This document shows, piece by piece, positions 8,713 to 16,808 of a stretch of DNA of 38,944 nt. Position numbers and translations under genes: made by a program. Location: NCBI RefSeq assembly GCF_004119495.1, contig NZ_NRQU01000046.1:1-38944 (forward strand), written 5' to 3'. Position 1 is the stretch's first letter, and each line of letters starts with the position of its first letter. The notes under the pieces are model-generated. The model did no database searches. It was not told where the DNA came from and worked only from the letters and a program-made list of their open reading frames with translations. The stretch comes from Flavobacterium sp. YO12. Its GTDB lineage: Bacteria; Bacteroidota; Bacteroidia; Flavobacteriales; Flavobacteriaceae.

Positions 8713-9276
8713 TTAAACCTTATCCAGAGGCTTTCTTTTTTCTGATCGAATCTGTTTAAAATGACTTGGCGTTAATCCCGTTACTTTCTTAAATTGATTA
8801 CTTAAGTACGCAACACTTGAATAGTTTAAACGCAAAGCTATTTCGCTCAGCGATAACTCATCATAAACCAAAAGCTCTTTTATTTTTTCGACTTTTTGAG
8901 CAATAAAATATTTTTCTATCGTAGTCCCTTCAACTTCAGAAAACAAATTTGAAAGATAATTGTAATCATGATTGATTTTTTCGCTTAATATATCTGATAA
9001 ATTATTCTTTGTGTCATTATCCTGATGATGTACTAAATCGATGATGATATTTTTTATCTTTTCGATTATCCTGCTTTTTTTATCATCAATTACCTCAAAA
9101 CCTAAAGAAACTAAAGCTTCTTCAAGCAAATTTCTTTCGTCTGAACTAAGTTCTTTTGTCAGGCTTACTTCTCCAAGTTTAATATTTGTAAAGTCTAAAT
9201 CGAGTTTTTCGAGTTCATTTTGAACTACCATTATACAGCGATTACAAACCATGTTTTTTACGAATAATGTACTCAT
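8713..9276 (-). CDS. AraC-family regulator with HMA-like metal-sensing N-terminus
   Basis: The 187-aa protein fuses two parts. Residues 1-65 look like a heavy-metal-associated fold with MVCNRC (C11, C14) at the metal-loop position and ALVSLGFEVIDD at its end. Residues 80-187 are an AraC-type double helix-turn-helix (LSLSEIALRLNYSSVAYLSNQFKKVTG, then SHFKQIR). It is short for AraC proteins, which normally carry a larger sensor domain. The CxxC pair and position directly upstream of copA on the same strand suggest it senses copper and controls the module. A TAnnTTTG box is 42 nt upstream. It may act as the activator of copA and the HMA gene; this is inference. Confidence 0.85.
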   Translation of the reverse strand: MSTLFVKNMVCNRCIMVVQNELEKLDLDFTNIKLGEVSLTKELSSDERNLLEEALVSLGFEVIDDKKSRIIEKIKNIIIDLVHHQDNDTKNNLSDILSEKINHDYNYLSNLFSEVEGTTIEKYFIAQKVEKIKELLVYDELSLSEIALRLNYSSVAYLSNQFKKVTGLTPSHFKQIRSEKRKPLDKV

Positions 9277-9317
9277 AGCCTTATTAGATCAGGATTTTAT
9301 TAAATTTATAATAATAA

Positions 9318-9325
9318 CAAATCTA
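9318..9325 (-). promoter_or_regulatory. -7 box of the HMA-AraC regulator gene
   Basis: TAGATTTG on the minus strand matches TAnnTTTG. No TTG stands at the usual distance. The predicted leader is about 35 nt. Confidence 0.45.
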
Positions 9326-9425
9326 CCACTAAAATTCAATTAATCATTCTACAAATACCAACTGTTTGAATATCCAGCCCAAAAAGTGACCGATTATATG
9401 ACTTCAGGTGTTATTATAAAAAATT

Positions 9426-9495
9426 AACCGCAGAGAGCGCAAGGGATTACACTAAATTTTTGTTATTTGCGTAATCCCTTGCGCTCTCTGCGGTT
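9426..9495. repeat. Perfect 25-bp inverted repeat (palindromic element)
   Basis: Arms 9426-9450 and 9471-9495 are exact reverse complements (AACCGCAGAGAGCGC... ), loop 20 nt. It sits 22 bp past the TonB-receptor stop. On the minus strand it is followed by a run of T, so it may serve as that gene's terminator. Its length and GC-rich sequence unlike the surroundings suggest a mobile palindromic (REP-like) element rather than an ordinary terminator. Confidence 0.85.
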
Positions 9496-9516
9496 TAAAA
9501 ACTTAATCTATAATAT

Positions 9517-11379
9517 TTAAAAAGTCACAAATTTTACGCCTAAGCTAAACCATCTTGAAGGAAGCGGAATTGCTCCAACTTCATAATATTTAGCATTGAA
9601 GATATTCTGTGCATCAACATAAATTGTTAATTTGTTTATGGCTTGACTTACTCTAAAATCATTAATCCAGTATGATGGACCAGTTATTCTTTTATTAAAA
9701 CGAGTAGCAAATAACGCTGTAAACTTTTTATGCTGAAAATCGATTGTATTTGTTATTTGATGTTCCAGAGACGAAACCAAATATTTAGCATAAAGATCAT
9801 CGATAACATCTTGAAATTTAAAATCTAAATAAGAGTATGCCAAATTAATATTTAGCCTAGAATCACTAGAAAAATTAACTCTATAGTTGGTACGCAAATT
9901 AAAACCATTTGTATTCAAATTTCCGTAGTTGTTACTTTGCCACGGCTGAGTGGTAACATCTCTTGTCCAATCTATAAAATTGCTGATCTTTCTGTAGAAA
10001 TAATTGGCATTAAAACTAAAATTCTGCTTGGTGTATTTGAATCCAATCTCGCTCTGAAATGCATTTTCAGTTACCAAATTTGGGTTACCAATATTCCCAG
10101 GACGCTGATTTAAATACAAATCTGTAAATGATGGTATACGCTGACTTGTTCCAATATTTCCAACAATTTTAAAAGCATTTGTAACCGCATAACTTGCATC
10201 AAGTCCCGGATAAACCTGCCATTTGTAATCTGAATTATAATTAAGATAAGTACCTAAATTCACATCTAACCTTTCAATAAAAGTAGTTCTGTACTGCAGA
10301 TAAACTCCAAAATTTTCTCTGTCATGGTCACCAATGTTAGAGGAACTAATGTCTTCTGAACGTACTTCGGCACCAAAACCCAATTCTCCCTTTTCCATCT
10401 TGTAAGTTGTATTAACTTCGGCAGCTAATGAGTTGGTATAATGCTGGCTTCTTCCTGCTTTTAGATTAGAAATTCCAAAATAACGATAATCATCATAATT
10501 ATATCTATAGCTCACTCGAGGCATAAGTGCCCATTTATCCGATAATTGATGTTTTGATTGTACAGATGCAAATGTGGTTTGCACAACCTCACTCGAATTT
10601 CTATCACCCGGAGCAGCATAAAATCCGTTTGCACCAAATCCGTTATTGATATAACCAAATGAGCTTAAAATTTCATTGTTGTCGTTAATCTGAAAATTTC
10701 CCTGATAAAATATTTTATTATTCTCGAAAGCCGTATTGTAGCGATATCCGTTGCTTTTATCGTGAGAAGCAAAAAGCGAATGTTGTTGTTTCTCTTTACT
10801 TAAAACTCCTCCAACCTGAATTCCTGTACCATAAAATGTATCACCTGTATCTTGCGTATCTTTTTCAAAATTAGAACCTGCATAAGTATTTACTAAAAAT
10901 CCAGATTGTGTAGGCTTTTTGGTTATAATATTTATCGCTCCCGTTAAACTATTTATTCCATAAGTAAGCGCCGCTGGTCCTCGAATTATTTCAATTCTTT
11001 CGATCACTTCAACCGGAATCGGTAAATTAAGCATATTGTGCGCCGTTTGAGAATCGATAATTTTAGTTCCGTTTATAAGCACAACAGTCTGTTCAAAACT
11101 TCCGCCATCAATACTCACATCCGCCTGACTTCCAAACGGGCCTCTTTGTCTTAAATCGACACCATTAGCATATTGCAGAACTTCTTGAATCGTTTTCCCT
11201 GGCAATTTTTCAATCGCTGCTTTATCAATTACATATACATTTCTATTTTTTTTAGAAATAGGCGTGCTAAATCTGTTTTCGTTAATTATTACTTCGTCAA
11301 TTTTAATAGTGTCTTTTTGCACCTGAGCATATCCGCCAATGCTCATAAAGGCAAATAAAGCAAAATAAATCTTAGTCAT
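9517..11379 (-). CDS. TonB-dependent outer-membrane receptor (BtuB-like size)
   Basis: The 620-aa protein has a signal peptide ending GGYAQ, a TonB-box-like IDEVIINENR (about 27-36), a plug domain (about 45-155: IQEVLQYANGVDLRQRG, INGTKIIDSQ, IEIIRGPAALTYG, GAINIIT) and a 22-strand barrel that ends in the phenylalanine-terminal strand FSLGVKFVTF. It lacks the carboxypeptidase-like N-terminal domain of SusC-type receptors, so it resembles siderophore/vitamin B12 receptors. The ligand is unknown. It is transcribed divergently from a MocR-type regulator with only 43 bp between starts, so that regulator very likely controls it. It is separated from the copper module by a palindrome, and I do not assign it to copper. 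Confidence 0.9.
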   Translation of the reverse strand: MTKIYFALFAFMSIGGYAQVQKDTIKIDEVIINENRFSTPISKKNRNVYVIDKAAIEKLPGKTIQEVLQYANGVDLRQRGPFGSQADVSIDGGSFEQTVVLINGTKIIDSQTAHNMLNLPIPVEVIERIEIIRGPAALTYGINSLTGAINIITKKPTQSGFLVNTYAGSNFEKDTQDTGDTFYGTGIQVGGVLSKEKQQHSLFASHDKSNGYRYNTAFENNKIFYQGNFQINDNNEILSSFGYINNGFGANGFYAAPGDRNSSEVVQTTFASVQSKHQLSDKWALMPRVSYRYNYDDYRYFGISNLKAGRSQHYTNSLAAEVNTTYKMEKGELGFGAEVRSEDISSSNIGDHDRENFGVYLQYRTTFIERLDVNLGTYLNYNSDYKWQVYPGLDASYAVTNAFKIVGNIGTSQRIPSFTDLYLNQRPGNIGNPNLVTENAFQSEIGFKYTKQNFSFNANYFYRKISNFIDWTRDVTTQPWQSNNYGNLNTNGFNLRTNYRVNFSSDSRLNINLAYSYLDFKFQDVIDDLYAKYLVSSLEHQITNTIDFQHKKFTALFATRFNKRITGPSYWINDFRVSQAINKLTIYVDAQNIFNAKYYEVGAIPLPSRWFSLGVKFVTF

Positions 11380-11395
11380 TTTTTTTATTTTTTTG

Positions 11396-11420
11396 CAAAA
11401 GTAGTATCTTGCCGTACTAC
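11396..11420 (-). promoter_or_regulatory. Divergent control region with palindromic operator
   Basis: On the minus strand TACTTTTG (11396-11403) followed by C is a perfect -7 box for the TonB receptor. It overlaps AGTAGTA (11400-11406), the left arm of an inverted repeat whose right arm TACTACT is 11415-11421. Arms are 7 bp with 8 nt between. A protein bound here would block the receptor promoter. The likely binder is the divergent MocR-type regulator. Confidence 0.6.
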
Positions 11421-11443
11421 TAATGTGTACCAGTTTTATAAAA

Positions 11444-12928
11444 ATGGATAGTCCGGTTCAAATTCCCTTCAAAAGTTTCATTCAGCTTAAGCCTGAAGAA
11501 TCAACAGCTATATATTTACAGATCGTTTTTGAGTTTATAAAAGCGATACAAACAGGTTTACTTCCTGAAGGCACAAAACTTCCAGGAACACGCATATTAT
11601 GCACATTATTAGAGGTTAATAGAAACACACTTATCAAAGCTTTTCAGGATTTAGAATTACAAGGCTGGATCGAAATTTTACCCAATAAGGGAACATTTAT
11701 CTTATCAGAAAAAAAACAAAAAAACAAGGCTGAATTTGTATTTACTGAAGATCGAAATACCTCAAAAACAAGTCAGTCTTTTACTTTTAAACGTTCTACA
11801 ATTCTTGAAAATCCTAAAGAAACCAGTACTTTACCTTATCAATTTAATGATGGTTTACCTGATTTGCGACTCGTACAAACTGATGTTCTGGCAAGACTTT
11901 ATGTTTCAAAATTAAAAAGAAAAAAACATACAGAAACTTGGGAACAAATTCAAACGCAGTCTCATCTAAATTTTAAAACTCAATTTTCTAATTTTTTAAA
12001 TTTAACCCGAGGCATACGCATTTCTACGTCAAATTTACTCACAACATCAAGTCATGAAATCAGCTTGTATCTGGTTACAAAATTGCTAATTTCTCCCAAT
12101 GACAAAGTTGTAGTTGCCTCTCCGGGCTATTATATGTCGAATATGACATTGTCTGACAGCGGCGCACAAATAATCTCGATACCGGTTGATAAAGACGGAA
12201 TCGATACAAGGCATCTACAACAAGTTTGCGAAACGCAAGAGATCAGATTATTGTATCTTACGTCAAATTATCATTATCCAACAACAACTTCTCTTAGCGC
12301 CAAAAAAAGAATGGAAGTGCTTGAACTAGCCAATAAATACGGATTTGTTATTGTTGAAGATGATTACGATTTCGATTTTCACTATGATAATAATCCTGTA
12401 TTACCTTTGGCTGCTTTAGGCTCTAGTGAAAGGGTCGTTTATATTGGATCATTTGGAAGGTCTTTGCCAGCAGGTTTTGGTTACGGATTTATCGCTGCAC
12501 CTTCGGAGTTTATTCAAGAACTAGAGAAACATCAAAATATTCTGGAACCAGGCATTGATGTTATTAAAGAGCAGGTTTTAACGGAATGGATTATGGAAGG
12601 TGAAGTTCATCGTCTTTCAAAAAAGAATAAAAAAATCTATAAAGAACGCCGAGATTATTTTGTTTCATTGTTAAAGGAAAAATTAGACGGCAAAATCAAA
12701 TTCCAAATTCCTGTTCGAGGTTTGGCAATTTGGGTAGAATGGCTGGACCGCTTTAATTTAATAAAGCTTCAAAAACAATGTATTGCAAATGGATTATTCC
12801 TGCCAAAAACAATTTTATATCAAACAAAAGATTTAACTGCTACACGTTTAGGTTTTGGGCATTTAGACAACACAGAAATGGAAAATGCGGTTGCCATTTT
12901 AAGCCAATCTCTCGAAGAAATTATTTAA
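11444..12928 (+). CDS. MocR/PdxR-type regulator (GntR HTH + aminotransferase-like domain)
   Basis: I start the gene at ATG 11444 (494 aa, MDSPVQIPFK); an in-frame ATG at 11423 would add seven residues but lies next to the operator. Residues 20-80 form a GntR-type winged helix (LPEGTKLPGTRILCTLLEVNRNTLIKAFQDL). The rest is a class I aminotransferase-like domain with VVASPGYY, LTSNYHYPTT and IVEDDYDFDF. The family usually binds PLP through a lysine in the segment G-T-F-S-K-T-L. Here the segment reads GSFGRSLPAGFGYGF, with Arg (residue 339) at the lysine position. It probably regulates the divergent TonB receptor. A terminator follows at 12962. Confidence 0.88.
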   Translation: MDSPVQIPFKSFIQLKPEESTAIYLQIVFEFIKAIQTGLLPEGTKLPGTRILCTLLEVNRNTLIKAFQDLELQGWIEILPNKGTFILSEKKQKNKAEFVFTEDRNTSKTSQSFTFKRSTILENPKETSTLPYQFNDGLPDLRLVQTDVLARLYVSKLKRKKHTETWEQIQTQSHLNFKTQFSNFLNLTRGIRISTSNLLTTSSHEISLYLVTKLLISPNDKVVVASPGYYMSNMTLSDSGAQIISIPVDKDGIDTRHLQQVCETQEIRLLYLTSNYHYPTTTSLSAKKRMEVLELANKYGFVIVEDDYDFDFHYDNNPVLPLAALGSSERVVYIGSFGRSLPAGFGYGFIAAPSEFIQELEKHQNILEPGIDVIKEQVLTEWIMEGEVHRLSKKNKKIYKERRDYFVSLLKEKLDGKIKFQIPVRGLAIWVEWLDRFNLIKLQKQCIANGLFLPKTILYQTKDLTATRLGFGHLDNTEMENAVAILSQSLEEII

Positions 12929-12961
12929 ATCTGTCGTACTAAAATGAGGTATGAATCAAAA

Positions 12962-12998
12962 TATCCCATAAAGAAAGATTCCTTATGGGATACTTTTT
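12962..12998. terminator. Intrinsic terminator between convergent genes
   Basis: Perfect 10-bp stem TATCCCATAA (12962-12971) with TTATGGGATA (12983-12992), followed by CTTTTTT on plus and ATTTT on minus. It serves the MocR-type gene and can also serve the Gre-like gene. Confidence 0.85.
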
Positions 12999-13014
12999 TG
13001 ATTAAAAAAGAGCT

Positions 13015-13398
13015 TTAAGCTACTTCTTCTACTTTTAGGATTTCGAATTTCAAATCGCCTTTTTTAGCCGGCCACTCTACTAGATTTCCAACTTTGTATC
13101 CTACCATTGCAATACCTTCATCAGAAAGAATTGAAATTTTATTTTTACTAACTTTTGTTTTCTCAGGACCTACAAACACAACCGTTTTCTCTTCATTTGT
13201 TGCATGATCTTTATAAGTTACTCTTCGATTTACTGAAACAATATCTTCTGGTAAATCTCTTCTCAGTACTTGTGTTGCTTTTTTAAGTTCATCTAGAAGT
13301 AATTTTTCTTCTTGTATGGTTACCTTTTTTCTTCTTACGTGATCTTTAATTAAATCGTATATTCCCGTTGTTAAAATGATATTTTGTAATTGTGACAT
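13015..13398 (-). CDS. GreA/GreB-family (Rnk-like) transcription factor
   Basis: A 127-aa protein. The first 45 residues are helical and charged, a shortened version of the coiled coil. The C-terminal part (about 50-127: VNRRVTYKDHATNEEKTVVFVGPE, then ISILSDEGIAMVGYKVGNLVEWPAKKG) matches the GreA/GreB C-terminal FKBP-like domain. This size is between Rnk and GreA (about 158 aa). Such proteins bind in or near the RNA polymerase secondary channel. The short coiled coil makes true transcript-cleavage activity uncertain. It appears to have its own promoter and a leader of about 210 nt. Confidence 0.85.
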   Translation of the reverse strand: MSQLQNIILTTGIYDLIKDHVRRKKVTIQEEKLLLDELKKATQVLRRDLPEDIVSVNRRVTYKDHATNEEKTVVFVGPEKTKVSKNKISILSDEGIAMVGYKVGNLVEWPAKKGDLKFEILKVEEVA

Positions 13399-13614
13399 AA
13401 CTTTCTGTTTGCTCCATTTTTCCTAGGTAAGATATATAACTCATCATTGAACCATTTTATGGCTCTTAAGCGTGTAAATTCAATGATATCCTAATCCTAA
13501 ATAAAAATTGAAGATTAAATAAATGAGCCGTCTGAATGAAAGAATCCCTGTCTAGAGTTTTGACAGGGCTTAATTAATAAACTCTTTCGAACTTTTTAAG
13601 AAAGTATCGTCATG

Positions 13615-13647
13615 CAAATATAATAACGTGCCCATTAGGCGCATCAA
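13615..13647 (-). promoter_or_regulatory. Probable promoter of the Gre-like gene
   Basis: TATATTTG on the minus strand (13615-13622) with TTG 22 nt upstream (13645-13647). It predicts a leader of about 210 nt. Confidence 0.5.
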
Positions 13648-13885
13648 GCTGTTATTTTTTAAATAAAAATTTGAAATAGTCATTATTACAAGTGCTTTTA
13701 ACTTTGTGCAAGATACCTCTTTTTTTGAAAGAAAAAAAATCAAAAACCAAAATAGAATTTACTTAAAATAAAAGTACAAGTGATTATATCTAATTTTTTA
13801 TTTTACAAATATTTAACAACAGAGTAAATCAACATAACTAAATTAAAATTCATCTGCTGTACATGATAAAAATAGTTCGGTAAAA

Positions 13886-13923
13886 AAACATCCCAAAAAG
13901 AAAAATTCTTCTTGGGATGTTTT
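13886..13923. terminator. Intrinsic terminator after the DUF2490 gene
   Basis: Stem around AAAACATCCCAA/TTGGGATGTTTT (13886-13897 with 13912-13923), with seven T following on the minus strand. The plus-strand tail is shorter. Confidence 0.8.
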
Positions 13924-13947
13924 AAAATTTACAAGTATTGAATACGT

Positions 13948-14691
13948 TTAAAGCCTTACATAAGCCGCTACTTGCACTATATTATTTACGGTATTGACAT
14001 TTTTGCCAAGAATGTACTGATTCATATATCCTGCTTCAATATCAAATTTAGGACTTAATCGCCATCCTAACGCTAAATAAGCTCTGTTTTGATCGAAAAA
14101 ACTATCGTTTGGAGCATTTTGAATATTTACAAAAATTTCATTCTGTAATGCTACAAATGCGCCATTTGTAAAACTGGTTGTCTGGGATAACGGAAAAATG
14201 GAACGTGCAAAATAGCGTAATCGTTGTGCAAACTCAAAACTATCATTTACAAGTTCGTTTTGATCAATCACTGGTTGTCCCATAAAGCGCTGCTCTAATC
14301 TAAAACGGTGCTGCAAAGTAACTGGGCGATTAGACAATGTAAATTTCTGATTGTAAATAAACTGTTCCCATATTCTGTGTTCAGGTATCCAGCCATCGAC
14401 ATCCATAACACTTCTATAATTTCCTATATAAGCGTAACCTACTGTTGCAATCATATTATCCTTTACATGGTAATTTAATCCTGGACGAATAATATAAGAC
14501 TGCATATCTTTTATTTCATCTGTAGATCTTGCTTGTCCGTCAAAATGAATGCTGAATTTATCATTTAGTTTATAACTCGAAAATAAAGCACCCCACCCTG
14601 TAAAAGTGTTTTGTGTCTGAGCATTTACAATTGTACTTAGGAGTAGAAAAAACAGGCTTAGAAAGCTGATGAGTGGTAATCTAAAAATCAT
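13948..14691 (-). CDS. DUF2490 family outer-membrane protein
   Basis: The 247-aa protein starts with a signal peptide (hydrophobic core about 4-23, ending VNAQ). The mature part alternates polar and aromatic residues in short strands: FTGWGALFSSYKL, LNYHVKDNMIATVGYAYIG, HRFRLEQRF, RAYLALGWRLS, ending AAYVRL. This fits a small beta-barrel of the DUF2490 family, whose function is unknown. It is divergent from the AraC regulator that precedes the pilus-like cluster, 373 bp away, so the two may share control. It ends in a strong terminator. Confidence 0.85.
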   Translation of the reverse strand: MIFRLPLISFLSLFFLLLSTIVNAQTQNTFTGWGALFSSYKLNDKFSIHFDGQARSTDEIKDMQSYIIRPGLNYHVKDNMIATVGYAYIGNYRSVMDVDGWIPEHRIWEQFIYNQKFTLSNRPVTLQHRFRLEQRFMGQPVIDQNELVNDSFEFAQRLRYFARSIFPLSQTTSFTNGAFVALQNEIFVNIQNAPNDSFFDQNRAYLALGWRLSPKFDIEAGYMNQYILGKNVNTVNNIVQVAAYVRL

Positions 14692-15064
14692 TTTTTATCA
14701 AATTATATGAGGAATTGCTAATTTATATAATTTATAATTTAATCAGGCTTTATACAATGTTAATTCTCATTTTATTTGTACAAATCCAACTTTATGAGTT
14801 TTTCTTTATCAAAAAGAACAAACTCTAATTCCTATGATTAATTTCTATAATTGATTAATCCGATTAAATTCTTTTTTTTGATTCCATTCTTTTGCAATTT
14901 ACAATTAATCTATCCAATAAAACACTAAAAAACTATCACTTAACCACTTGTATTTAATTGCTTTATTTAAGTGGTATTTCTATACATTTCTTTTCAATCT
15001 ACACCTATCAATTTGCACCAATTTTGCTATCTTTAGGAGTTACATTGACTTTTACAAAAATAAC
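14692..15064. other. Divergent spacer before the AraC gene
   Basis: No gene is visible in these 373 bp. A 7-bp inverted repeat ACCACTT/AAGTGGT (14943-14949 with 14969-14975, loop 19) lies about 90 bp before the AraC start, and a TATCTTTA close to the -7 consensus lies near 15029. A reading frame open from TTG 14948 into the AraC gene is likely just non-coding leader. Confidence 0.45.
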
Positions 15065-15958
15065 ATGATTGAAATTCTTACCCTTGACAAAAAACATTTC
15101 CCTAGCGGATACAGCGTACATTTAATTAAATCTCAAGAAAGTCCACTCCTGAATACATCCCTTAGAAGTTCATTCTATCAAATGTTCTGGTTAAAATCTG
15201 GAGAGTTAACTTTAAATATCGATAATAATCTAATCGATATAAATAAATTTGAATGTGGTTTTGTAGGTATAAATCAAGTATTCAGTATTGATACCAAAAC
15301 GAGTTTTGAAGTGCTTCTTGTTTGTTTTAATGAAGATTTTTATTGTCGAACAGATCTTGACAGACAGTTTTTGACCTCTTGCGTTTTTTTTAATTCAGAA
15401 CATGCTTTAAAATATAAACTGCACAACTCTTTAAGAAAGATCATTGAGCAATACTATCAATCGCTGTCGCATTTATGCAGAAAACCGTTTGATGACTTAA
15501 TGTATCATTTTGCTCATAATACTGTGGAGCGTCTTTTGTTGTTCTCTCAGAAAGAATTATTAGACAGAGCTTACAGTCCAATCGAAACCTTTAAGAAAGG
15601 AGATGTCAATATTGCCAATCACTTTAGAAAATTGGTAAAAGATAATCTGAAACAGCTTAAACTTGTTAAAGATTATGCTGATTTGCTTAATATACCCGTA
15701 AAGTCGTTGAACGAAATATGCAATGCGATTTATGGCATGTCTCCAAAGAAGGTAATTACGGAAGAAATTATAATCGAAAGCAAACGTTTACTTCGGTACA
15801 CTAATATGAGTGTTAAAGAAATAGCCTTTCAACTCCACTTCTTAGACCCGAGCAATTTCATTCGTTTTTTTACCAATGCCGCGGGAATATCTCCCAAAAA
15901 TTACAGAACACAATTTGAAGAAAAAAGAGTTTACATACCCAAAAGTAAACTAGTTTAA
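15065..15958 (+). CDS. AraC-family transcriptional regulator
   Basis: Started at ATG 15065 (297 aa, MIEILTLDKKHFPSGYSVH). The first 150 residues look like a cupin-type sensor (FWLKSGELTLNIDNNLIDI). Residues about 185-290 hold the two helix-turn-helix motifs (LKLVKDYADLLNIPVKSLNEICN, and SVKEIAFQLHFLDPSNFIRFFTNAAGISPKNYR). It is 273 bp upstream of the pilin-like gene and on the same strand, so it is a good candidate activator of the pilus-like cluster; its ligand is unknown. A small hairpin with a T-run (16021-16051) probably ends its transcript. Confidence 0.88.
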   Translation: MIEILTLDKKHFPSGYSVHLIKSQESPLLNTSLRSSFYQMFWLKSGELTLNIDNNLIDINKFECGFVGINQVFSIDTKTSFEVLLVCFNEDFYCRTDLDRQFLTSCVFFNSEHALKYKLHNSLRKIIEQYYQSLSHLCRKPFDDLMYHFAHNTVERLLLFSQKELLDRAYSPIETFKKGDVNIANHFRKLVKDNLKQLKLVKDYADLLNIPVKSLNEICNAIYGMSPKKVITEEIIIESKRLLRYTNMSVKEIAFQLHFLDPSNFIRFFTNAAGISPKNYRTQFEEKRVYIPKSKLV

Positions 15959-16020
15959 ATTGCTGCTAAAACCCTGGCTGTAAGCCCCAAATCTTAACCA
16001 AAAAATTCCTGTTTTTTCTA

Positions 16021-16051
16021 CAGCAGTCCTTTTAAGGATTTTTTGCTGCTG
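16021..16051 (+). terminator. Possible terminator after AraC gene
   Basis: CAGCAG (16021-16026) pairs with CTGCTG (16046-16051) around TCCT...AGGA and a T6 run. The T's lie inside the outer stem, so the structure is imperfect. Confidence 0.4.
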
Positions 16052-16153
16052 GTATCGTGTGCCATTATTTTAACTTATTGTTATAATGCATCTTAAACAA
16101 AAGTTAAAAATAGTGTTTGCCGCAAAATGACACCAAATACACCCTTTTTGACT

Positions 16154-16184
16154 TTGACTTTCGTTCTGCACGAAAGTAATTTTG
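16154..16184 (+). promoter_or_regulatory. Pilin promoter with palindromic operator
   Basis: TTG (16154-16156), 20 nt, then TAATTTTG (16177-16184): an ideal Bacteroidota promoter. Between the boxes is a perfect inverted repeat CTTTCGT (16158-16164) TCTGC ACGAAAG (16170-16176). The RNA would start near 16191, about 40 nt before the pilin-like gene. Confidence 0.75.
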
Positions 16185-16231
16185 CACCAAATATAATAAG
16201 CCTCCACCAAAAAGGGCTTAAACTAAAAAAA

Positions 16232-16786
16232 ATGTATAAAATGAAAAATTTTTTAATGGCTGCATCATTTGCAATTATTGCGTTGTCGACAAATTCTATT
16301 TTTGCTCAAACAACTAATTTAAACGTAAATCTTGCAAACGTTTATTCTATCGAAGTGACTAATCCAACAGTTACTATCGCAATGAATACTGCAGCTAATT
16401 TTACAGAAGGCAACACTACAGGTTCTTTACCAAATCATGTTAAAGTAAGTGCAACTAATGGTTACAAAGTAACTATTCAGGCCGCTACGGACTTGACATC
16501 ACCTGGTAATGATGTTATTCCAGTATCGACTGTTGTTGTTAAAACTACACCGGGAACTTTTTCTGGTGCTCCGGGCAGTATTGATGCAGGATCAAACGCA
16601 GCTTTCCCTGCAAATGCTCCAGCACTTAGTGTAACTGCTCCAGTTGAACTTATTTCATCAACTACAGGCGATATTCGCGGATTCAATGTACAGTACACTA
16701 TTCCTCCGGTTAGTGCTCCTGTATACTTAAACAAACCTGAAGCTGTTTACAGTACTTTGCTTACTTACACTATAGTAGCAAACTAA
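16232..16786 (+). CDS. Pilin-like secreted subunit 1 (probable major subunit)
   Basis: I start at ATG 16232 (184 aa, MYKMKNFLMAAS); a second in-frame ATG is at 16241. The upstream promoter makes longer versions impossible. A signal peptide ends SIFAQ. The mature part is a small all-beta domain with no cysteines, rich in Thr, Val and Pro. It shares with the next protein the pattern SIEVTNPTVTIAM, F-x-x-GN, NHVKVSATNGYKVTIQA, and a C-terminal YTIPP...YLN...YSTLLTYTI. The last strand resembles the donor-strand region of chaperone-usher pilins (spore-coat-U class: G-x-Y-x-D-x-V). No assigned family. Its own strong promoter and a terminator directly after the gene suggest it is made in excess as the main subunit. 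Confidence 0.7.
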   Translation: MYKMKNFLMAASFAIIALSTNSIFAQTTNLNVNLANVYSIEVTNPTVTIAMNTAANFTEGNTTGSLPNHVKVSATNGYKVTIQAATDLTSPGNDVIPVSTVVVKTTPGTFSGAPGSIDAGSNAAFPANAPALSVTAPVELISSTTGDIRGFNVQYTIPPVSAPVYLNKPEAVYSTLLTYTIVAN

Positions 16787-16808
16787 TAATAAAAACTTTT
16801 AATAAAAT

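Larger units (their letters stand above)
13399..13947. other. 550-bp spacer with two promoters and hairpins
   Basis: No gene is seen. It holds a minus-strand promoter for the Gre-like gene (13615-13647), a hairpin CCCTGTC/GACAGGG (13546-13552 with 13562-13568) inside that leader, a plus-strand TAACTTTG (13699-13706) with no gene downstream, and a terminator at 13886-13923. A small plus-strand RNA of about 210 nt from 13712 to 13923 is possible but unsupported beyond the box and terminator. Confidence 0.5.

Noticed and set aside
9517..11379. TonB receptor as part of the copper module
   Set aside because: A long palindrome separates it from the AraC-HMA gene and it is divergent from a MocR-type regulator, so control is probably separate. 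No metal motif is seen.
14948..15064. N-terminal extension of the AraC protein from a TTG codon
   Set aside because: The extra 39 residues are not AraC-like and begin within a hairpin; ATG 15065 gives a normal family start.
16477..16734. 85-aa frame antisense to the first pilin gene
   Set aside because: Shadow of a Thr/Pro/Val-rich gene; no promoter or start context on that strand.
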